This document shows positions 1-11,784 of a stretch of DNA of 64,000 nucleotides, piece by piece. The position numbers and the translations under genes were made by a program. The stretch's first letter is position 1. The number at the start of each line of letters is the position of its first letter. Source of the DNA: Ceratotherium simum simum (lineage: Eukaryota; Chordata; Mammalia; Perissodactyla; Rhinocerotidae); assembly GCF_000283155.1 (NCBI RefSeq), contig NW_004454265.1, positions 3,040,201-3,104,200 of the forward strand. The letters are read 5' to 3'. Below the pieces are notes generated by a model. The model ran no database searches and was not told where the DNA came from. It saw nothing but the letters and a program-made list of their open reading frames with translations.

Positions 1-109
1 TGAACATGATGTAGTCCATGCAGAAATAGAAGTACAATGATGTACACCTGAAATTTTTACAATGTTATAAACCAATGTTACTGCAATAAACAAAAAATTT
101 AAATAAATA
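1..109 (+). repeat. L1 LINE 3' end (fragment)
   Basis: The text 'ATGTACACCTGAAA...ATAATGTTATAAACCAATG...TCAATAAA' is the usual last ~100 bases of mammalian L1 elements, just before the poly(A) tail. The element begins left of the window, so only the terminal untranslated part is visible. No coding sequence is included. Confidence 0.75.
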
Positions 110-138
110 AAGAAAGAAAGAAAGAAAGAAAGAAAGAA
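110..138. repeat. (GAAA)n microsatellite
   Basis: About seven uninterrupted GAAA units follow directly after the L1 end, consistent with a poly(A) tail that expanded into a tetranucleotide repeat. Confidence 0.95.
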
Positions 139-139
139 T

Positions 140-1235
140 AAGAAAGTTTAGTATCCTTGAGCGTACCTCTTAGAAGTCAAATATTTGACAGATGTTACAT
201 ATATCTTGAGGTTAGTTAACATTAATCTTGCCAAAACTAAGTTTTCCTTCTAAATATTTAAGTGTATTTACACAAAGGCTATAAAGACACGGCTCATTAC
301 TTTCACCAAAATGCAGGTGATATGACACCACTGTAATTTATCTAACTCTTACTTTTTATATTAGTTTACTTCGCATTGGCGTGATTTCTAAAGTGTTAAA
401 ATCTTTTAAATTTGCATTTCAAAGTAGCTATAAAATATGTATTCCATTGCAAAACATTAGCATAAAGCGATTTGGTATTATATATTCTGTCGGAAATGCC
501 GGAAAGAATTCCACAACTATCGCACTTCCATCTGGCAGCATCTCCCTACACTGAATATTTGCATAAATATTTCAGCAATAAAGTAAAATTATGAAACATA
601 AACTCTTTAGGTTATATTCCAAATTGATAACCTCTTCAAAATTTAATAAGCAAAGGAACTATGCAATTGCAAAGAAATTACTATAGTGCTTTCCACATAT
701 TTTGAACTGTCCTGGGGAAATAGTTTCTTCCTCAATACATATTTCACTCAAATCTTACCTTTTCCTTCCATAGGGAATGAGTGTTCAGTGACTGAAAAAA
801 CTAATTCCTACCCAATATAAGTATGACTGTTTAAGTAGTCTAGCTGCCTTTTCTAGAACATTATTCAGCCTGAATGAAAGAGTTATGTGCTGAGTTAATG
901 ACAGGTGACTGTCGTGGAATTGGGATATTATAGAGCAAGAACCTTCTATTTTATTTAAATGAATGTCATCATTTTTAGTGCAAAGATAACATCTATCCTC
1001 AGAGCTACGTTTTTTCCAAGATTGGTGATGAACGGTGTGGCAGCTACATTTCCAGAAGCTCATTTAGTTTTCACCTGTGATAACAGCACCTATGTTTTCA
1101 GCCGTATTGTGCAGGGGATGTTCATATTTCCAAGTGTATTGAGGACAGAGCTAGGGGAGGTGCTTTACGTGCTACTTTATGTAATAATCTATCTTTGCAA
1201 GTATTATTATATATTTGGAGGGGGCGAAGAGTCCT
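140..1235. other. Unassigned AT-rich sequence
   Basis: I see no repeat family, RNA gene or exon here. Open frames at 785-1063 (minus) and 959-1294 (plus) are short, mutually antisense and show no domain. Confidence 0.6.
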
Positions 1236-1239
1236 TCAG

Positions 1240-1435
1240 TGGAGTCAGACAGAACTGGATATCAATTTGGCTCTGCATCTTATTGATTCTGTGACCTTGG
1301 GCAAGTTCCTTAAAGTCCTTTGAATTCTTTTGCTCATCTTGTAAAGAGTGGTAACAGTAATGCCAATAATTAGGATTGTGTTGTGAATTAAGGGAGATAA
1401 TGTACGTCAAGTGCTCACTCCAGAGCCTGGTGGGA
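1240..1435 (+). repeat. MIR SINE (diverged)
   Basis: The order 'GGCTCTGCATCTTATTG...TGTGACCTTGGGCAAGTTCCTTA...GTGAATTAAGGGAGATAATGTACGTCAAGTGCTCA' follows the MIR consensus core and 3' part. It is strongly diverged, as expected for a mammal-wide element. Confidence 0.75.
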
Positions 1436-1574
1436 GTAAAAGTTGAGAAAGTGTGAAGTATTACTATTAAAAGTGTTCTTGTTTCATTAGCATTTTTGCC
1501 ATTACCCATCTGCCCAAACTCTGCTAAATGGCTGCTGTCACATGTAGCTGTTATGTGTGATTTAGTAGAGAAAA

Positions 1575-1735
1575 CAACAGCTAGGAGTCAGGGCGCCTGG
1601 GTTCTAGCTCCAGTTCCATTACCTGCTGGGGTCTTTGGGTCAGTAGTTTACACGTCTGAACCTCGTTTTCCTTATGTCTGACAGAGGGTTAGGCTTGAAG
1701 ATGATCAGAAAGATCCCTTCCAGTTCTAACCTTCT
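1575..1735 (+). repeat. MIR-related SINE
   Basis: Starts 'GGAGTCAGGGCGCCTGGGTTCTAG' in pieces, runs through 'TTTGGGTCAGTAGTTTACACG', and ends 'GATCCCTTCCAGTTCTAACC', the layout of the MIR variant whose 3' end reads 'AGGTCCCTTCCAGCTCTAA'. Confidence 0.65.
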
Positions 1736-1960
1736 AGAAGACCAGTTCTTCCAGAACTAAGCAGTGGTGTTGGTGGCCTGACTTGTTAAGCTTTACAAAG
1801 CATCCCAGCCACCTTTCCTCTTCGACTCTCAGCCCTGGTTCTACACCTGTCATTGTGTGAAGGATTCCATGTAAGGAGATTTTCAGATTGTCACAAAACA
1901 TAAGAATGCTGGGGAAGGCTGTCTTTACATGCAGCACTGGTTTTACTAAACTAACTCTAT

Positions 1961-2221
1961 TTTTTTTTTTTTTGAGAAGGAGGATTGGCCCTGAGCTAAC
2001 ATCTGTTGCCAATCTTCCTCCTGTTTTCCATTTTTCTCCCCAAACCCCCGGTAGATACTTGTACTTCATAGTTGTACATCCTTCTAGCTGCTCTATGTGG
2101 GATGCCGCCTCAGCCTGGCTTGATGAGCGGTGCTTAGGTCTGCGCCCAGGATCTGAACCCACGAACCCCAGGCGGCCAAAGCAGAGCGTGAGAACTTAAC
2201 CGCTACGCCACCGGGCCGGCC
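1961..2221 (-). repeat. ERE SINE, long-middle subtype
   Basis: Poly(T) at 1961-1973 marks the tail of a minus-strand copy; the head (reverse of GGCCGGCCCGGTGGCG) lies at about 2205-2221. The middle has the 'AGATACTTGTACTTCATAGTTGTAC...CATCCTTCTAGCTG' segment that the ATATAAAGTGGAGG copies lack, so this is a different ERE subfamily, shared only with the copy at 58954. A direct repeat CTCTATKTTTT flanks it (1955 and 2222). Confidence 0.9.
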
Positions 2222-2227
2222 CTCTAT

Positions 2228-2785
2228 GTTTTAGTGTAAATCTGCAAAACAACAGAATCTATAGATAGAGCATTGACCACTGAGATTGCTTGAATATTTC
2301 TGCTTTTGTATGTATGATTTTGACATCACATAAACACAAAAAGAGAACTAACTTCCTGGAGAATGCTTTCGACACCTTATCTATTGAAAAAGATAAATAA
2401 CTTAAACTTCTTTTGACAACACGCACCTGGATGGAATACTGGTCACCGTTTGCAAAGGGCCCACTGTAGTCTAAAGCTCGCATGTCCTCCGAAGAGGACA
2501 CTTCCGTGTATCAGAATGAAAGAGTTGGCTTTGGTGGACTGGAGCCCTTATAATATTTCCTTATTTGTTTGTTATTTAGATTGCCTGATCATACAGTAAA
2601 CTTTAGGACTGTAATGGAACATGCACATATGTATGACACTGCCATCCTCTTCCTCCACTAAGATTTGCAGTTTTTTTGTCAAGTATTTTTGCCATTTTGT
2701 CAACCAAGGAGATCTGAACACCGCTATCAAATTACATTACTAGCTATCGTTTAACGATCATCTACTATGTGCCCATCACTGTGCT
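2228..2785. other. Unassigned sequence
   Basis: No repeat, RNA gene or exon recognised. The minus-strand open frame 2259-2501 has no recognisable feature. Confidence 0.55.
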
Positions 2786-2789
2786 ACAC

Positions 2790-2965
2790 ATACCCTATGA
2801 GCCAGTAATTCTACCCCAGGGGTAAATGCTTAACAAATGCATACATATGTGCAGCAAAAGACAAGCATGAGAAGGTTTGTAGCGGCACTTTTTATAATAA
2901 CCTCCAAATGTAAACAACCCAAATGCCATCAACAGCAGGATGGCCAAATTGTAATGTGGCCACAC
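2790..2965 (+). repeat. L1 ORF2 3' fragment
   Basis: The phrases 'AGCCAGTAATTCTACCCCAGG', 'TATAATAACCTCCAAATG' and 'AACAACCCAAATGCCATCAAC' are the diverged 3' end of L1 ORF2 (consensus sense: CCAGCAATTCCACTCCT ... CAACCCAAATGTCCATCAAC). Too short and mutated to encode anything. Confidence 0.7.
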
Positions 2966-3189
2966 TGTCCGTAAAGCGTGTAGGAGATGTGCTTTGTATG
3001 CTATTACTACCTAATAATCTTCAAAGCTCTGCCAGTCCTGTTATTCCATTTCACAACAAAGCAAGTGGAAGTGCTGCAGGCCAAACTGACTTCTCTAAAA
3101 GTGTTCACCCAGGAAGCATTACATCCAAATAAAGCTCCGCCGATTCCAAAGGCCGGACTCTCCGTTACACCTCATGACCGCGTAACAGC

Positions 3190-3395
3190 TGCCCTTTACT
3201 AAGCACTTTGTGCTGGGCTACTAGGTGCTTTACAGACAGCATTGCATTTCCTCTCATCTCATGTTAACCTCACAATAACTCTGCAACGTCCGGAAACGGA
3301 AACTCAGAGAAACAAGAAAGTGGGAATTAAAACCCAGCTCCTTTTGACCTGGAAGCCCACATCCGTTCTGTCACGATGTGGTGTCTCAGACGGTA
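3190..3395 (-). repeat. MIR SINE, antisense
   Basis: 'CTAAGCACTTTGTGCTGGGC...CTCACAATAACTCTGCAAC...GGAAACTCAGAGAAAC' is the reverse complement of the MIR 3' half, beginning at its tail end. Confidence 0.65.
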
Positions 3396-3439
3396 TCGGT
3401 GACACTCATTTCTCTTTAAATGAATGTATGAAGCTTCTG

Positions 3440-4070
3440 GTGAAAATTTTTTATGTGTAAAATCAGAGATTGTATAGTAAAAAGGTTTTGGTTGTGTTAT
3501 AATTATTTACCCTAAAGTGTAAAATTGGGGTGATTAAACTTGATAGTCTGTTTTGATTTTTTTTCTTACTTTTAATGAAAAATAGTGACGGTGAAAAAGG
3601 AGTCAAGGAAAATTGATGTTTTTCTTACAAAGAACTTGATATTTTTAATGTTCATTTTCAAGGAGTAGTAGTAAGACTGCCTGATATTTTTATCTGGAGT
3701 TTGCTGGAAAAAATTGATGAATACTTCCAAGGTTATTTTCATTTTTTAGAAAACAAAACCCATAAAGCATACTACTCAATATAGAGTAAGAGAAAGTACC
3801 TAATATAACGATATAAAAAATTTTTAAATATATATGTACAGTATTTCAATACTAGATGTCTAGGTAAGAAAAGCATCATGTCAGCTGTTTAGAGACCCAA
3901 CAAGGATTCTCAGAAAACCATTGGAGAAACTGATGTATCAGCGTTTGCCTGGACCGGTTCCTGAGACCTTCCTGTACCGACACTCTGTAGAGCTGAGGCT
4001 ATACTGATCTGTGATGATGATGCCTCCCATTTGTGCATGATTTCCCAGGCAACATTGCAGTTTCCCACTG
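3440..4070. other. Unassigned AT-rich sequence
   Basis: Nothing recognisable; dominated by A/T-rich text without long open frames. Confidence 0.6.
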
Positions 4071-4074
4071 AGTC

Positions 4075-4235
4075 AGCTATGCAGATGTGAATATGCCCAT
4101 TTTACAGATGAGGAGGCCAGTGTTTGGAGAGGTGAAGTGACTTACCCAAATTCTTATGACTGGTGCATGACAGAGCCAGGAATTAAACCCAGACTTCTGA
4201 ATCCAGCTACAGTCTTTCGCCAACGTATACCACTT
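4075..4235 (-). repeat. MIR SINE, antisense
   Basis: 'CCCATTTTACAGATGAGGAGG...GAGGTGAAGTGACTTACCCAAATTC...CAGAGCCAGGAATTAAACCCAG' is the reverse complement of the MIR core in its correct order. Confidence 0.85.
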
Positions 4236-4524
4236 GTTCTTGCAATAATCCAACACATAATTGCTGATATCTTTGTGTTTTCAAAGAGTTGAGGAAAAAT
4301 AGTCAACATTCTGTGTCCTTCATAGCATAATTATGTTGGACTTATATCATTTTTAATGCTACTGCTGTAGGAATTGATGCATTTCATGGTATACATTAGT
4401 GCGTAGGAGATGAAACTGAATGATAATTTCTTGCATCAATTGTGTTTTAATATTTCTTACTAGTTTGGCCCCAGGTTAAGGTACATTAAATGCACAGCAA
4501 GATTGGTAGAGAAATCATAGACCA

Positions 4525-4675
4525 TAGGATCTGGAAGGAACCTTAGAGTTTGTCAAACCCCTTGCTATACAAAACGCAGGAAACTGAGGCCTCAGACGTG
4601 AAGGGAAGGGCCACAGATTACACAACTTTTCTAGGGCAGAGGAAGGCAAGAACTCATCCGTTGTCTCCCACAGCG
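4525..4675 (-). repeat. MIR-related SINE, antisense
   Basis: 'GGATCTGGAAGGAACCTTAGAG' in pieces, 'GCAGGAAACTGAGGCCTCAGA' and 'GGGCCACAGATTACACAAC' follow the antisense order of the MIR variant seen at 1575. Confidence 0.65.
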
Positions 4676-4984
4676 TGAGGGATACAGACCACCACTGGTA
4701 CGGATAAGTTTGGGAGCTACTGAGATGAGAATTTTTTTTTAATTTACTGATATATTTATTTGCTTTTTATTCTCACTGTTGAAAAAGACTTGGAATAATA
4801 AAAGATATTTTCTCAGTAGTTGGCCAAACCTTGCCTCATCTGGGTCTGAGTGTCTCCCTTGTTTCACGGGGTCATTAAGGGACTTTGGAGTTTCAATAGA
4901 CATGACAGTGATCACATCCCTACCCTGTTTTGGGGCATACCGCAGGATCCCCAGAGTCTTACAAATTCTCATCTTGTTCTATTT

Positions 4985-5135
4985 CCCACTTTGCTCACAA
5001 CGTTATGCTCAGTTCCTTAAATATACCAGGTGCTCTCTTGCCGCAGGCCGCTTGCACATGTGATTCCCTCTGCCTATAATGCTCTTCTGCCTTATGTCTA
5101 CAGAGCTAGATTCTTCTCCCGCTTTGGGTCTTAGG
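4985..5135 (+). repeat. L2 LINE fragment
   Basis: 'GGCCGCTTGCACATGTGATTCCCTCTGCCTATAATGCTCTTC' (in pieces) corresponds to the L2 3' region phrase 'GCCTTTGCACATGCTGTTCCCTCTGCCTGGAATGCTCTTC'. Confidence 0.7.
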
Positions 5136-5139
5136 TGAG

Positions 5140-5312
5140 ATGTAGAGTTGCCAGATAAAATATAGGATTCCCAGCCAAACTTGAATCTCAGATAAACAAC
5201 AAACATCTCTTAAGTATAAATATGTCCCAGATAATGCACGGGACAAATTATACTAATAAATGACCCATTGCTTATCTGAAACTCATATTTAACCGAGTAC
5301 CCTGTATTTTTA
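5140..5312. mobile_element. Hairpin MITE (palindromic DNA transposon)
   Basis: The left arm 'AGTTGCCAGATAAAATATAGG...CAGATAAACAACAAAC...AAATATGTCCCAG' is mirrored on the right by 'GGGACAAATTATAC...TTGCTTATCTGAAACTC...TACCCTGTATTTTTA'. The whole is an imperfect inverted repeat of about 170 bases with no coding capacity, like known mammalian palindromic MITEs beginning GTTGCCAGATAAAAT. The family name is not assigned. Confidence 0.65.
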
Positions 5313-5765
5313 AAAATTTTTTATTTTGGCATAATTGTAGATTTACATACAATTGTGAGAAATCTACATGAGTGGTGAGAAATAATACAGAGAGTTCCTA
5401 TATACTCTTCATCCAGTTTCCCCCATGATAATATCTTGTATAACTACAGTACAATATCACAATCAGGAAACTGACAATGATACAATCCACTGACTTTATT
5501 CAGATTTCACCAATTCTACAAATGCTGTGTGTGTGTCTGTATGTGTGTTTGTATGTGCAGTTTTACTGCAAGTAGGTTTGTGCAACCACCACAATCAAGA
5601 TGCACACCAGTTCCGTCATGAGGCTCCCTCCTGTAACCCTGTATAGCCATAGCTCCCTCCCTCCCTCTTTCCTTCCTTGAGCCCTAGCAACCACTATTCT
5701 GTTCCCCATCTCTATAATTGTGTTAAGAGATGCACATTTCTAATAGCTATGTTCTTACTTTAATA
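5313..5765 (-). repeat. Old L1 fragment, antisense
   Basis: 'TTTTTTATTTTGGCATAATTGTAGATTTACATAC' (in pieces), 'AGTTTCCCCCATGATAATATC', 'TTGTGCAACCACCACAATCAAG' and 'GAGCCCTAGCAACCACTATTC' are antisense phrases of old L1 3' regions. It contains a short (TG)n stretch near 5527. Confidence 0.65.
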
Positions 5766-5769
5766 TATA

Positions 5770-6685
5770 TTGGAAAAAATGAACACATCAAAACCGTGAT
5801 TTCAGAGATATTGCTTAGGATGAAGGTGACTTGGGTATTTAAGTTTTGTAAAGGAGTCAATTTAAAGAAATATAGTGAGTAAACAATTATTCAGGTGGTG
5901 CACAGCTATAATAAAAATTGTGGAGATGGTAGGTGATGTGTTTGAAAAACAGCAAATTCGAGCAGGATAGAAGAAGCAGGTTGAAGCGAGGGGTGTTGGG
6001 CATCTGTTAACCATTTTCAGTTCTAAAAACTTACCCTTAAATGTGGGCTGGGCACTCCAAGCCAATACATCTAGTCCAGTTTTCAGGGCCCAGTTACAAA
6101 TTCAGCTAGTTATTCCCATACACTTGAGCAGGAATGAAGGATTAAGTACAAGAAAGCTTAAATACACCCTGGCTGATTCTCTGCAAATGGGATAGAAATT
6201 ACCACGTGACAGACACAGTGTAAACTTTTAATAGTTTGGTTTTTCCACTTGTAATTCATACTTAGTTCTTAATGAATCAAATGGAAAAAAAAATAAGGTA
6301 GAAATTAGAATACCTGAGCAGATTCTAACTTATCTAATAAGGGCTGAGGAGAGGAGTTTGCATAAGTCTACAAAACTTACTTATATCTTCACATGCAAAG
6401 AAAAGAAGGCAGAAGCAGGGCTAACAATACGTGACTCTTTAAGTAAGATATTGTTATTGCTCGCTTCTTTCTTCCTGTAGCTGTGATAATAAAAAGAATA
6501 CAGGTTAAAAAAAAAGAGAAAGCTTAAGTACTGATATTTTAACATTTTCTTCGCCAAGGCAGCCTTTGTAGTAATAAGAATAGATTTCTACCCCAGAGGT
6601 ATTTATTTGTCTTCTATTGGGTAAACTAAAGCCACAATGGGGAATCTGAAGTGAGTTTTGTCCAGGAGAAATGCACCAGCAGTTC
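5770..6685. other. Unassigned sequence
   Basis: No family recognised. The minus-strand frame 5862-6065 is not supported by any motif. Confidence 0.55.
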
Positions 6686-6689
6686 CATC

Positions 6690-6752
6690 ACACAGCACCT
6701 TCCACCTGCAGTATACACAGTAGGCATTCAGTAAATATTTATTGGCCACTTC
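6690..6752 (+). repeat. L2/MIR tail fragment
   Basis: 'ACACAGTAGGCATTCAGTAAATATTTATTG' (in pieces) matches the shared 3' tail pattern of L2 and MIR ('AGTAGGTGCTCAATAAATATTTGTTG'). Confidence 0.55.
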
Positions 6753-6754
6753 AT

Positions 6755-8010
6755 TGATTTAATTTAGGATAACTTTTACTAGTTTAACAATGAATCTGAA
6801 AGTTACAAATTGTTTCATTTCCTAGTGAATTGTATTTTATGAAAACTGTTAGCACTAGAGTTATTTTAAATTTTCATTTCCCATGAACTTCTAAACAACA
6901 ACAAAATTGAATGAAAAATTCTGTTACTCACTGACTTGCAACACTAAGGAAAATCTGTTATTTCAACTAGATTCACTCCATAATTTCACTACTTTCTAAA
7001 AAAATAAATTTAGTCAGCTTTTACTGAAAATACATGGTGGAAATGGGTTTGTGCTACAGTTAGTGCAACCTTTAACACAAGTTATTCTAATCCTGGCTCT
7101 TAATATACGATAATTTTGTGTTGGAGAATCTTTCTGCATCTTAATTAGAAACATCATGTTACTGTCTATCTAGAGGCTGTATCTGTAATATTTATTACTG
7201 TTCCTTCATAGGGATTTTCCCCTGAACATTATGACACAGGCAGCGCATGTTCTCTATCAGAAAGATGCATCTGGAGTTTCTCCATGGCTGTTTCAGGAAA
7301 GAAGGAAGCTTCATTTCATGCTATAAGTTTTACAAACCAGCCTTCTATAACATTCCTCTTCTTGGTACTTTGAAGAATGTGAAGTGATTGTTCTCCTGAG
7401 GCAGGAGTGTGGGTGGCAATGGCGTAACGGTGATTTAATGTTAGATGGAAGAAGGACTATGGACGCCACAGTAACTCTCCCTTTCAAATCGGGCAGGGTA
7501 AAGGGGAGAACTATGCTAAGAGATCTAGTAGGGTTAGCACTAGTTAAAACTGTATACAGTTAAAACTGTATGCGTGCTAAATACAACAGCTATTCATAAG
7601 AAATGAACTTGTAGCATTTATTCCATGTCTAGTACTAGATCTCCATTAGGTAGGAAAATGCAAATCAGGCTCTATTTTGATTCTTCATGGCCATATTAAA
7701 AGAAAGGAACCGCAGAAAGAAATAGCTTCTATTGGAAGAATTTCTTGCCTTTGCTGTCCTGTTAATATGCTAAGTGTAAATGGATTGGCAAGGCTGGATC
7801 CATTGCCTCCAAGGATGGATTGAACTTTTGGACGTGTTTATTGACAAAGCGTTTGCCTAGTCCACCAGATCTGCCGCAGTTGTGCCCAGCGTATAGGAAA
7901 AGCGGGGCTTTGGGTCACATGAACAGCTCTCTGGAGCCATCCCAGCAGACATTACAACTGCAATGTCTGCAGACATTAAAACAATCCAGGCTGGACAGCA
8001 CACACTAGAA
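6755..8010. other. Unassigned sequence with one short tandem duplication
   Basis: No gene or repeat family recognised. A 16-base unit occurs twice in tandem at 7542-7573 (AGTTAAAACTGTATAC then AGTTAAAACTGTATGC). The overlapping frames around 7820-8045 on both strands are too short to credit. Confidence 0.55.
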
Positions 8011-8015
8011 GCTTT

Positions 8016-8048
8016 ATACACACACACAGGCACACATACACACACACC
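8016..8048. repeat. (CA)n microsatellite, interrupted
   Basis: CA dinucleotides interrupted by GG and T: ACACACACACAGGCACACAT followed by ACACACACACC. Confidence 0.85.
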
Positions 8049-8049
8049 C

Positions 8050-9955
8050 CGAATTTACTGGGGAAGAGTTTAAAGAAACTGAAGAAGTCCTCTAAAAGGA
8101 CGAAAAGGGACCTAATAATTTACTCGCTGGAAGTCTGTCAGAGGGCATAAATCAATGTCACTCATCTCAGTGCAGCGTGTCTCTTGCATTGAACCCCCAA
8201 CAACATTACTGTGTCAGAGCAAAAACAAGGAAATGACTAGATCAAAACAGCCAGAGCCAAGGACATTTATCTTAGTCATTAGTGCACAGGAAGGTGACAT
8301 TATATAAGATCAGATAGCTGTGTACTCAGAAATCTGAAAATCAGTTTCCTCAGATGCATGAAATAGAAACTTGATAAGCATCTATTGCACTTCTGGTACT
8401 CAGTATTTATCCTGGACTCAAAAGTATATTCAATTTCTTGGAGAAAGAGTTTCTCCATTCCCTACTCTTAATAAACCTGATTCTTCCGGGCCCCTCTCTC
8501 TGTAACCCTCCAACCCACCCAGCAACACCCTCACCCACCCCCGACTCATCCCCATTACCAAATCTCTGCCATTTCCCACCTTGCTATATTTCTCCTGGTG
8601 AGGATAAATTTGACCTGGACAATTTAACTCAGAATTTCTTTAGGGAGATCCTAGTGGGTTAGGGTACTACTCTTTTCACTACTGCTTCATGAAGTCATTT
8701 TTTTTCACTGCTTTATTTTAGAAATTGGGAGGTGTAGTTTAATTCAAAGTTCTTTAACGAAGGCCTGTTCTGTTCATCAGAAAAATTCCTCCTAGGGTTG
8801 AGATTTTTATTGTTTGGTCCTATTCTACACCTGGAATCTGTTCTTGTAGGCGCTGAAAAATCTCAACGTACCCGCTGTGCCGTGTGTCCCTGCCCACGCT
8901 GGTCTGCCTTCCCTCTGTAATGGAACCCTTAATTCCCTCAAAATTGTAGGTCAGTGTTCAGGCTTTGGTGGGACTTTTTGTTTCGTTTTGGAGGGTGGGA
9001 TCTACTATTTAGCAAGTCCCTGTCGCTACTTCTGTCTTGAGAACAGTAAACAGAGAAACCTGATAGAAATTCTTATTTTGTTGCTAGACTTTGAATTAAG
9101 CATTTTAATAGGGAAAAAATAGTCTGAAGAGATCCAGAGCTTATCTACTCCTCACTAGCTAATCAGACAACTTTGACAGAAGAATCAAGTTTCTTGTACC
9201 ATTAGCACGTTTTAAAATACGTCTTAAGATCTGAAAGAGTTAAGCATTCAAAGATGCCTAATTTAATCCCTAGGAGTAGTTTAGGCCTGGGAGAATTTGG
9301 ACTCATGATAGTTCTTAACTTTCAGTCTGAAGGGGCAATTGACACGGAGGCAGGCAGGCAGAACAGAGGCTTCCTTATGGCAGACACAGGCACTGTGAGC
9401 CCCCTTATGTCTTGCAGAGGCCATGCAATGAGAGAGCAGTTCTCAATTATACTTCTCACAATGCTTCCCAAAGAGAACATGGCAAATGAATTCAATTCTT
9501 TTAAACCAAATTGAATATCTAAAGGAAAATAAAGCTGAACAACCAACCTAGTTTTATGTATTCCTTTCTCATAATTTCACCGCATTCCCATTATTTGAAT
9601 TGGGTTAGATCAAATTTAAGATAAAACACCTTAACACAAATTTGTAGAATTAGCTTTTAAAAGAGAGAGAGAGACTTGTTTCAGAATGGAGAGATAGCTT
9701 TCCTATAGTTGAATATCACTCGTATTCATAATGTTTCACTGTCTAGCAGTGGTGGTTTTTGCTATTAAAATAAAGCTAAGAAAATCCAAGTTCAGGAGAG
9801 ACACCCCGCAGAACCTACTAAGATATTACCAAATGCCCACATGTAAAAACACAGAGCAGACTAAGAATACATTTCTTTTTTCTTATATATTTTAAGATTA
9901 CTTATAATAAATGGAATTCTAGGGAGATGTGTATTTTTCAAATAATGGGTTTGGC
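8050..9955. other. Unassigned sequence
   Basis: About 1.9 kb with no recognised family. The opposed frames at 9254-9514 (plus) and 9322-9546 (minus) overlap each other and carry no motif. Confidence 0.5.
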
Positions 9956-9965
9956 ACAAAATCTG

Positions 9966-9984
9966 CACGCACACACACACACAA
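9966..9984. repeat. (AC)n microsatellite
   Basis: Eight or nine AC units preceded by ACGC. Confidence 0.85.
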
Positions 9985-10284
9985 CGAGTCCGGATGGAAT
10001 CAGGTGAGTTTTATCAATGAGACGACGGGAACTATTGCCCTTTGGAGCAGATTGTTTCAGAGGAAAAATTCCTGTGTCGACTAGGATTATGCAAATATCT
10101 AACCAAAGGTTATGAATGAATTCTGATAGGGAGTTTCTGGAAACAAAATTGTTCCATCCCTCCTGTTTTTGGAGTCAGCATTTTTATTTCATTGGAGGTT
10201 TTTTTTTTCCTGTTTATTACATCAATATGCATAAAGCCCTCTTAAGAAGAAGTAAAATAGTATTCATTTACTGAAACAAGAAAC

Positions 10285-10985
10285 CCTTATTGGAGATTGA
10301 CTAAGCACCAGGTACCGTCCTAGATATGTAATGAGAACATAGATAAATACAACACAGCCACTGCCCTTGGAATCTCACTTCCAGCAGGGCTACAAGATAG
10401 AATGAACTGAGGAGTGATGTGAGAGAGCTGTGGGCTGATGTGCCAGTGGTTACAGGAGATCAAGTTAACAGCTGATTCTGCCCCCAGGGGCTAGGCAGTG
10501 GGGAAAGCTTCTGCTGGGGTGGGAGGGTGGTATTTGAACCAAATTTTGAAGGCTGAGACTTGGTACCTGGGGAATCTTGGTGCACAAAAGCATCCAAAAG
10601 ACAGAGTGAGAAGGGGCTTGATTTAGTACCAAACCAGGAGCCAGCAGTGGGTGTCATGGAGGCACACACGGAGCCTAAGGAGAGGGAGGTAGGAGGAGTG
10701 GGGGTGGTCAGACTGGAAATTTCTGTTGGACATTCCTGGCTGCTCTACTGTTTCTTATTATACCCAGCACCTAGTTAGCAGGTCCCACCTCTGGTGCCCC
10801 CGTAAAGGTAGACGGAGGTCTAGCAAGTCCCCAGGACTAGTGGGAAAGAAAGGCAATCCAGGCAGAGGGAACAGCCTGTGCAAAGGCCAAACTGTGCAGC
10901 GTGATTGGTAAATGGCAAGGAGTAGCTGTGGTTTGAGCGTGGAGCACGGGCCTGAGGTGCAGTGCAATGGCCTTATCTGCTGGAA
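10285..10985 (-). repeat. L2 LINE, antisense
   Basis: Reads as the reverse complement of the L2 3' region: 'TTGGAGATTGACTAAGCACCAGGTACCGTCC' (in pieces), then 'GAACCAAATTTTGAAGGCTGAG', then 'GGCAATCCAGGCAGAGGGAAC' and 'AGCCTGTGCAAAGGCC'. These phrases occur in the right order for an L2 tail entering first. Open frames on both strands here are by-products of L2. Confidence 0.75.
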
Positions 10986-10989
10986 GACC

Positions 10990-11565
10990 CGCCTGTGACA
11001 GGAGCTGCCTTCTCTGCATGGCAGGGGCTCCCAGGGGCCAGTGGGCGACCCAAGGCCCTAACACAATCTGCACGGCCTAAAAAAAGCCCCTGTTATTGAT
11101 GAAACTGCTTCAATGAGAACTTTGTTGGCTTTTAATCTTCCCAAGTAAATACTTCACAGAATGTCAAAGATGTGTGTCAAACCCAGGTGCCTAAAAACCC
11201 GCTGGAGCTATAGTCGGTTTGTCATGTAGACTTACAATTATACAACCTGTGAAAAATCCGCAAGGCGGCATAGAACACAGGTGAGATAGAAGTACTGGGA
11301 GACACTAAGGTGCACTTACGAGAGGGTCCCTTGGTAGAAGAAATAAAAATGCAAGCACGGTGTTGTGAGGTGAAGAGCACATGGAATTCCATATGATATT
11401 TGAGTCAAATGTCTATATATATATATATATAAAACTTAGTACTCATCAATCTTTTAAAGGACAAGGTGAAAAAGAAAGTGATTATATGGTGATAGGTTTC
11501 AGAGTTGCATAAAAGGGTGTGAGAATTCATTTTTCATAAGAGAAATGAGGATTAATGATTCCTTA
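10990..11565. other. Unassigned sequence with (TA)n
   Basis: Holds a (TA)n run at about 11413-11431. No other structure recognised. Confidence 0.6.
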
Positions 11566-11569
11566 GCTG

Positions 11570-11780
11570 TGACCAGAATCTAGTCCTTGCCCTGCTGCTG
11601 ATGGGCCACGGTACCCTGAGAAAGTTACTTACCCAATTTGAGTCTCTGTGTCTTTATTTTTAAAATGGAAATGATACTATCTGCCTGTCAACTTAATTGA
11701 TTACTATGAAAATTAAAAGATGCCACACAGATAAAAGTGTGTGGCAAGTGAAATGGCAAGATACATATTCAAGATAAGGT
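11570..11780 (+). repeat. MIR SINE
   Basis: 'CCCTGAGAAAGTTACTTACCCAATTTGAGTCTCTGTGTCTTTATTTTTAAAATGGAAATGATACTATCTGCC' (in pieces) matches MIR sense order, ending with 'GTGTGGCAAGTGAAATG'. Confidence 0.75.
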
Positions 11781-11784
11781 ATTA

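Noticed and set aside
1734..2162. 142-codon minus-strand frame
   Set aside because: Most of it is the translated ERE SINE at 1961-2221.
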